Part shown: positions 14,017 through 18,344 of the stretch, piece after piece
Layout: each line of letters starts with the position of its first letter
How positions within the stretch are numbered: the stretch's first letter is position 1
Translations under genes and position numbers: made by a program
Source of the DNA: Streptosporangiaceae bacterium
Lineage (GTDB): Bacteria > Actinomycetota > Actinomycetes > Streptosporangiales > Streptosporangiaceae
Assembly: GCA_030050125.1 (NCBI GenBank)
Contig: JASIJN010000563.1
Coordinates: 1 to 18,344, forward strand
Direction of reading: 5' to 3'
DNA length: 18,344 nt
Notes under the pieces: generated by a model
The model's input: the letters and a program-made list of their open reading frames with translations, nothing else
What the model was told of the DNA's origin: nothing
Database searches by the model: none

Positions 14017-15744
14017 GTGGACGATCACCAGGCTGTTAGCGCTAACAATCCGGACGCCTGCTTCGTCGGGGTCGACTTCGGAACGTTGTCCGGGCGGGCC
14101 CTGGTCGTGCGCGCCCGGGACGGGGCCGAGCTCGGCACCGCCGTCCACGAGTACTCGCACGGCGTGATGGACGCCGTGCTCGCCAGCACCGGGGAGCCGC
14201 TGCCGCCGGACTGGGCGCTGCAGGATCCGGAGGATTACCTCGACGTGCTCCGGCACGCGGTCCCGGCCGCCGTCGCCGGCGCGGGCATCGATCCGGCCCT
14301 GGTGGCCGGGATCGGCACCGACTTCACCGCCTGCACGGTCCTGCCCACGACCGCCGACGGCACGCCGTTGTGCCAGGTCCCCGGGCTGGCCGGGCGGCCG
14401 CACGCGTACCCGAAGCTGTGGAAGCACCACGCGGCGCAGCCACAGGCGGACCGGATCAACGCGCTCGCCCGCGACCGCCACGAGCCCTGGATCGCCAGGT
14501 ACGGCGGCAAGATCTCCTCGGAGTGGGAGTTCGCCAAGGGGCTGCAGCTGCTGGAGGAGGACGCGGAGATCTACCGGCGGGCCGAGCGGTGGATCGAGGC
14601 GGCCGACTGGATCATCTGGCAGCTCACCGGGGTCGAGACCAGGAACGCCTGCACCGCCGGCTACAAGGGCATCCGGCAGGACGGGCGGTATCCCTCGCGT
14701 GAGTTCCTGGCCGCCCTCGACCCGGGGTTCGCCGGGTTCGCCGCGGACAAGCTCGCCCGCGAGATCCAGCCGCTGGGCGCGAGGGCCGGCTCGCTCACCG
14801 CGCGCGCGGCCCGCTGGACCGGCCTGCCGGAGGGGATAGCGGTCGCGGTCGGCAACGTCGACGCCCACGTCACCCCGCCCGCGGCCGCCGCGATCGCGCC
14901 GGGCCAGATGGTCGCGATCATGGGGACGTCGACCTGCCACGTGATGAACGGCACCCGGCTGGCCGAGGTGCCCGGCATGTGCGGCGTGGTCGACGGCGGC
15001 ATCGTCGCCGGGCTGTGGGGCTACGAGGCCGGGCAGAGCGGGGTCGGCGACATCTTCGCCTGGTTCGCCGACCACGCGGTCCCGCCCTGGTACCACGACG
15101 AGGCGCGGCGCCGTGGCATCGGCCTGCACGACCTGCTGTCGCGGGAGGCCGCGGCGCAGCCCGCAGGCGCGCACGGGCTGATCGCGCTGGACTGGCTGAA
15201 CGGCAACCGCAGCGTGCTGGTCGACCACCACCTGTCCGGGGCGATCGTCGGCCTGACCCTCGCCACCCGGGCCCCGGACATCTACCGGGCGCTGGTGGAG
15301 TCGACCGCCTTCGGCACCAGGGTGATCATCGACGCGTTCGGGGCGTCCGGCGTGCCGGTCAGCGAGCTGGTGATCGCCGGCGGGCTGACCAAGAACGAGT
15401 TCGTGCTGCAGGTCTACGCGGACGTGACCCGCCGGCCGCTCAGCGTCATCGCCTCGGAGCAGGGGCCGGCCCTCGGGTCGGCCATCCACGCGGCGGTGGC
15501 CTCCGGGCGCTACCCCGACGTGCCGGCCGCCGCCGCGGCGATGGGCGGCAAGCGCGAGGCGGTGTACCTGCCCGATCCGGCCAGCGCCGACGTGTACGAC
15601 CGGCTCTACGCCGAGTACCGCCTGCTGCACGACTACTTCGGCCGCGGCGGCAACGAGGTGATGCACCGGCTCCGGGCGGTGCGCGACCGGGTGCTGAGCT
15701 CCGCGGCGGCGGCCGCGGCCGAGCAGGACCGGAGCCGGTCATGA
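14017..15744 (+). CDS. araB: L-ribulokinase
   Basis: This 575-residue FGGY-family kinase phosphorylates L-ribulose to L-ribulose-5-phosphate in arabinose catabolism. It begins at GTG after AAGGAA at good spacing. The N-terminal motif is FVGVDFGTLSGRALV. Further ribulokinase features are GIGTDFTACTVLP, LWKHHAAQPQADRIN, SSEWEFAKGLQLLEED, VDAHVTPPAA, MGTSTCHVMN, LDWLNGNRS and IAGGLTKNEFVLQVYADV. The length is normal for AraB and longer than for most FGGY kinases. Codons 6-11 (GCT GTT AGC GCT AAC AAT) form part of a perfect palindrome and are unlike the G/C-ending codons of the rest. The stop overlaps araD by 4 bp (ATGA). Confidence 0.96.
   Translation: MDDHQAVSANNPDACFVGVDFGTLSGRALVVRARDGAELGTAVHEYSHGVMDAVLASTGEPLPPDWALQDPEDYLDVLRHAVPAAVAGAGIDPALVAGIGTDFTACTVLPTTADGTPLCQVPGLAGRPHAYPKLWKHHAAQPQADRINALARDRHEPWIARYGGKISSEWEFAKGLQLLEEDAEIYRRAERWIEAADWIIWQLTGVETRNACTAGYKGIRQDGRYPSREFLAALDPGFAGFAADKLAREIQPLGARAGSLTARAARWTGLPEGIAVAVGNVDAHVTPPAAAAIAPGQMVAIMGTSTCHVMNGTRLAEVPGMCGVVDGGIVAGLWGYEAGQSGVGDIFAWFADHAVPPWYHDEARRRGIGLHDLLSREAAAQPAGAHGLIALDWLNGNRSVLVDHHLSGAIVGLTLATRAPDIYRALVESTAFGTRVIIDAFGASGVPVSELVIAGGLTKNEFVLQVYADVTRRPLSVIASEQGPALGSAIHAAVASGRYPDVPAAAAAMGGKREAVYLPDPASADVYDRLYAEYRLLHDYFGRGGNEVMHRLRAVRDRVLSSAAAAAAEQDRSRS
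14034..14047. promoter_or_regulatory. Perfect 14-bp LacI-type operator inside the start of araB
   Basis: TGTTAGCGCTAACA is a perfect palindrome with a central CG, matching the general form of LacI-family operators. It begins 17 bp after the first base of the araB GTG, so it lies in the coding sequence. A repressor bound here could block transcription from upstream or from a start site near the gene. No separate ara promoter with clear boxes is seen between the regulator and araB. Confidence 0.75.
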
Positions 15745-16430
15745 CCGGTCTGGCCACCGGCCTGGACGAGCTCCGCCGCGAGGTCTGCCGCCTGCACGCC
15801 GACCTGGCCGCGGCCGGCCTGGTCGCGTGGACGTCGGGCAACCTCTCGGCCCGGGTGCCCGGCCAGGACCTCATGGTGATCAAGCCCAGCGGCGTCGGCT
15901 ACGCGGAGCTGACCCCGGAGTCGATGGTGGTCTGCGACCTCGACGGCCGGGTCGTCGAGGACCCGGCGGTCAACCCCGGCGGCTACCGCCCGTCCAGCGA
16001 CACGGCCACGCACGCCTACGTCTACCGCGAGATGCCCGGCGTGGGCGGCGTGGTGCACACGCACTCGGCGTACGCGACCGCCTGGGCCGCCCGCGGCGAG
16101 GCTATCCCGTGCGTGATCACCGCCATGGCGGACGAGTTCGGCGGCGAGATCCCGGTCGGGCCGTTCGCGCTGATCGGCGGCGACCAGATCGGCCGCGGCA
16201 TCGTCGCCACGCTGACCGGGCACCGCTCGCCCGCGGTGCTGATGCGCAGCCACGGCGTCTTCACCATCGGCAAGGACGCCCTGGCCGCGCTGAAGGCGGC
16301 GGTGATGTGCGAGGACGTGGCCCGCACCGTGCACCTGGCCCGCGCCTTCGGCGACCCGGTCCCGCCGATCCCGGCCGAGCAGATCGACGCGCTGCACCGG
16401 CGCTACCAGCAGGAGTACGGCCAGCGCTGA
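15741..16430 (+). CDS. araD: L-ribulose-5-phosphate 4-epimerase
   Basis: This 229-residue class II aldolase/epimerase family enzyme converts L-ribulose-5-phosphate to D-xylulose-5-phosphate, which enters the pentose phosphate pathway. Motifs are TSGNLSAR and KPSGVGY (phosphate and substrate binding), the metal-binding GVVHTHSAYATAWA and the second histidine motif RSHGVFTIG. MADEFGG and the C-terminal EYGQ match the catalytic Asp and Tyr region of E. coli AraD. The ATG overlaps the araB stop as ATGA, so translation is coupled. The ara genes are in the order B-D-A. Confidence 0.95.
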   Translation: MTGLATGLDELRREVCRLHADLAAAGLVAWTSGNLSARVPGQDLMVIKPSGVGYAELTPESMVVCDLDGRVVEDPAVNPGGYRPSSDTATHAYVYREMPGVGGVVHTHSAYATAWAARGEAIPCVITAMADEFGGEIPVGPFALIGGDQIGRGIVATLTGHRSPAVLMRSHGVFTIGKDALAALKAAVMCEDVARTVHLARAFGDPVPPIPAEQIDALHRRYQQEYGQR

Positions 16431-16443
16431 CCCCCGGGCCGGC

Positions 16444-16468
16444 CGGCCGCGCCGCTCCCAGGGGCGGC
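16444..16468 (+). other. GC-rich imperfect hairpin in the araD-araA gap
   Basis: Arms GGCCGC / GCGGCC, 6 bp with inner partial pairing, flank a loop of about 13 nt in the 68-bp gap. The araA ribosome-binding site (GGAAGGAAGG) lies downstream of it. It probably adjusts araA expression or mRNA stability; this is weakly supported. Confidence 0.3.
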
Positions 16469-16498
16469 CGAGACTATCCGTTCAGGAAGGAAGGTTCG

Positions 16499-17896
16499 AT
16501 GTCTGACCGCAAACCCAGAATCGGGATCTTGGGCATCATGCAGGACCTCTACGACGAGATGATCCCCGGCATCGCCGACCGGCAGGCGGGGTACGCGGCG
16601 CAGATCGCCGCGCATCTCGCGGACGTGGCCGAGTTCATCCCGAGCAAGCCGGTCAAGTACCGCGAGGACGCCGAGCGCGCGATGCGCGAGTTCGAGAACG
16701 CCGACCTGGACGGGGTCATGGTCGTGATGCTCACCTACGGCCCGGCCATGCGGGTGGCGCGGCTGCTGTCGCAGTCCCGGCTGCCGATCCTGATGGCCAA
16801 CATCCAGCCCGAGCCGTCGGTCACCCCGGCCTGGGACATGGCCGACATGACCTACAACCAGGGCGTCCACGGAGCCCAGGACACCGCGAACGCGATGGTG
16901 CGGGCGGGCAAGCGGTTCTGCGTGCTGACCGACGACTGGCGCAGCGAGGGGTTCCGCGCCGACGTCGGCCGGTGGGCCCGGGCCGCGGCCGCCGTGACCG
17001 CGTGGAAGTCGCTGAAGGTCGCGCTGTTCGGCTACGCGATGAACGACATGGGCGACATCCGGGTGGACGAGAGCGCGCTGATCCGCAGCCTGGGCCCGGA
17101 GATCCTGGCCGTCGCGCCGGGCGACCTGTACCGCGGCATGCAGACCGTGACCGGCGGCCAGGTGGCGGAGGTCATCGCGTTCGAGGACGAGCGGTTCGAG
17201 ATCGACCCGCGGCTGTCCGCCGAGGAGCGCGAGGACCACGCCCGGATGCAGGTCGCGATCAAGAACATCCTGGACGCGGGCGGCTACGGCGCCTACACCG
17301 CGCACTTCGACGCGATCGGGGAGGACGGCAGGTTCGCCCGGCTGCCGCTGGCCGCCGCCTCCACCCTGATGGCCCGGGGCTACGGGTACGCCGCCGAGGG
17401 AGACGTGCTGACCGCGTGCCTGGTGTCGGCCGGGCACGTGCTCATCGGCGACGCGCACTTCACCGAGATGTACGCGATGGACTTCCCGTCGGACTCGATC
17501 CTGATGAGCCACATGGGCGAGGGCAACTGGAAGATCGCCCGCTCGGACCGGCCGGTGAAGCTGATCAAGCGGCCGCTCGGGATCGGCAAGCTGGCCGACC
17601 CGCCCACGTTCCTGTTCCAGTACCAGCCCGGCCCGGCCACCCTGGCCACGCTGGTGTCGCTGGGCGGCGAGCGGTTCCGGCTCGTGGTCGCCGAGGGCGA
17701 GAACCTGGACAGCCAGGAACTGCCCGCGCTGGAGATGCCGTACGGCCAGTTCCGGCCGAACACCGGCGTGCGCGCCTGCCTGAACGGATGGCTCGCCGCG
17801 GGCGGCCCGCATCACGAGGTGATGAACCTCGGCCGTCACGCGGCCAGCTGGCGGATGTTCTGCCAGCTCGCGGGCATCGAGTACGTGGGGGTCTAG
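16499..17896 (+). CDS. araA: L-arabinose isomerase, divergent actinobacterial form
   Basis: This 465-residue enzyme should convert L-arabinose to L-ribulose. The start is ATG after a GGAAGG-rich ribosome-binding site. It is shorter than the classical AraA of about 500 residues and lacks the usual N-terminal FLTGSQHLYG; instead it reads IGILGIMQDLYDEMIPGI. The four metal ligands of the family can be placed: Glu in AAEGDVLTA, Glu in FTEMYAMDF, His in LMSHMGEGNW and His in GGPHHEVMN. It also shows the SRLPILMANIQPE and TYNQGVHGAQD stretches typical of the family. Position after araB and araD makes arabinose the likely substrate. A related sugar isomerase of the fucose/arabinose superfamily is the main alternative. 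Confidence 0.88.
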   Translation: MSDRKPRIGILGIMQDLYDEMIPGIADRQAGYAAQIAAHLADVAEFIPSKPVKYREDAERAMREFENADLDGVMVVMLTYGPAMRVARLLSQSRLPILMANIQPEPSVTPAWDMADMTYNQGVHGAQDTANAMVRAGKRFCVLTDDWRSEGFRADVGRWARAAAAVTAWKSLKVALFGYAMNDMGDIRVDESALIRSLGPEILAVAPGDLYRGMQTVTGGQVAEVIAFEDERFEIDPRLSAEEREDHARMQVAIKNILDAGGYGAYTAHFDAIGEDGRFARLPLAAASTLMARGYGYAAEGDVLTACLVSAGHVLIGDAHFTEMYAMDFPSDSILMSHMGEGNWKIARSDRPVKLIKRPLGIGKLADPPTFLFQYQPGPATLATLVSLGGERFRLVVAEGENLDSQELPALEMPYGQFRPNTGVRACLNGWLAAGGPHHEVMNLGRHAASWRMFCQLAGIEYVGV

Positions 17897-17921
17897 AACG
17901 CGCCGGCCCGGGGTCAGCGCG

Positions 17922-18344
17922 TCACCCGCCGCCCAGGATGTCCGCGAGGTTGAAGCTGACCGGCTCCTCGAGCTGAGCGAAGCCGCAGGACTCCGGGTCG
18001 CGGTCGGGGCGCCACCGGACGAACTGGGCGGTGTGCCGGAACCGGGTTCCCTCCATGTGGTCGTAGCGGACCTCGACCACCCGCTCGGGACGCAGCGGGA
18101 CGAACGAGAGGTCCTTGTCCGCGTTCCACCGGCTGTGCTCGGCGTCGCGCGGACCGCGGACCCCCGGCTCCGGCCTGGCCCAGTTCCACGGATGACCCTC
18201 GAACCCGGTGACCAGCGGCTGCAGCTCGGTGAACAGCTCGCGCCTGGTCGCCGCCGGGAACGCCCCGATCACGCCGACGCTGGCCAGCTTGCCCGCGTCG
18301 TCGTACAGGCCGAGCAGCAGCGAGCCGACCACGTCCTCGCCGCT
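17922..18344 (-). CDS. ATP-dependent DNA ligase, C-terminal part (LigC type), 5' end beyond the window
   Basis: The 140 visible residues are the C-terminal OB-fold domain of an ATP-dependent DNA ligase. Family-typical sequences are GSLLLGLYDDAGKLASVGV, the SRWNADKDLSFVPLRPE stretch, VVEVRYDHMEGTRFRHT, QFVRWRPDRDPESCGF and QLEEPVSFNLADIL. The adenylation domain with the catalytic lysine would lie to the right of the window. The layout fits stand-alone actinobacterial LigC-type ligases involved in repair, rather than the LigD fusion. It ends 25 bp from araA, tail to tail, with no obvious T-rich terminator between them, and is not part of the ara operon. Confidence 0.93.
   Translation of the reverse strand, partial: SGEDVVGSLLLGLYDDAGKLASVGVIGAFPAATRRELFTELQPLVTGFEGHPWNWARPEPGVRGPRDAEHSRWNADKDLSFVPLRPERVVEVRYDHMEGTRFRHTAQFVRWRPDRDPESCGFAQLEEPVSFNLADILGGG

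Noticed and set aside
17897..17921. Terminator between araA and the ligase gene
   Set aside because: The gap is only 25 bp, with no convincing stem and no T-tract.
1..18344. A new defence, mobile or secondary-metabolite system
   Set aside because: No nuclease, methylase, recombinase, toxin or biosynthetic core gene was recognised. The genes are explained by rhamnose and arabinose catabolism plus a TPR protein and a DNA ligase.

Overview
The window comes from a high-GC actinobacterium. Third codon positions are almost all G or C, GTG starts and 4-bp start/stop overlaps are common, and it carries the actinobacterial-style RhaI isomerase and an ATP-dependent DNA ligase of the LigC type. No rRNA or tRNA gene, CRISPR array, transposase or phage gene was found. 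I also see no clear novel defence or mobile system. The window is mostly two sugar-catabolic loci, with an orphan TPR-repeat gene and unusually structured non-coding DNA.

Positions 1-10460 (minus strand) hold a complete L-rhamnose uptake and catabolism operon, read right to left. The order is ABC ATPase (rhaT), two permeases (rhaP, rhaQ), lipoprotein rhamnose-binding protein (rhaS), mutarotase (rhaM), isomerase (rhaI), fused rhamnulose-1-phosphate aldolase/lactaldehyde dehydrogenase (rhaEW) and rhamnulokinase (rhaB, cut by the left edge). Rhamnose would be imported by RhaSTPQ, epimerised by RhaM, isomerised to rhamnulose by RhaI and phosphorylated by RhaB. RhaEW would then split it to DHAP and lactaldehyde and oxidise the lactaldehyde. 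A LacI-type operator (10609-10620) and TTGACA boxes lie just upstream of rhaT. Between rhaS and rhaM are five 36-bp tandem repeats and two strong hairpins, which probably set transporter and enzyme expression apart.

Positions 10461-11260 are non-coding. They hold the rha leader and promoter, an 8+8 bp inverted repeat and a G-rich 93-bp direct duplication. Positions 11261-12724 (minus) encode a protein made almost entirely of 42-residue kinesin-light-chain-type TPRs.

Positions 12725-17896 (plus) hold an L-arabinose locus: a LacI-family regulator (AraR-like), then araB, araD and araA, converting L-arabinose to D-xylulose-5-phosphate. One operator-like dyad overlaps the regulator's promoter. 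A perfect 14-bp palindrome lies inside the first codons of araB. No arabinose transporter is present. The right edge holds the C-terminal part of a convergent ATP-dependent DNA ligase.

The points most worth a second look are the in-gene araB operator, the repeat/hairpin block after rhaS, the loss of the expected catalytic serine in the RhaEW dehydrogenase domain, the orphan TPR gene, and the odd codon usage of the apparent N-terminal extension of RhaT.
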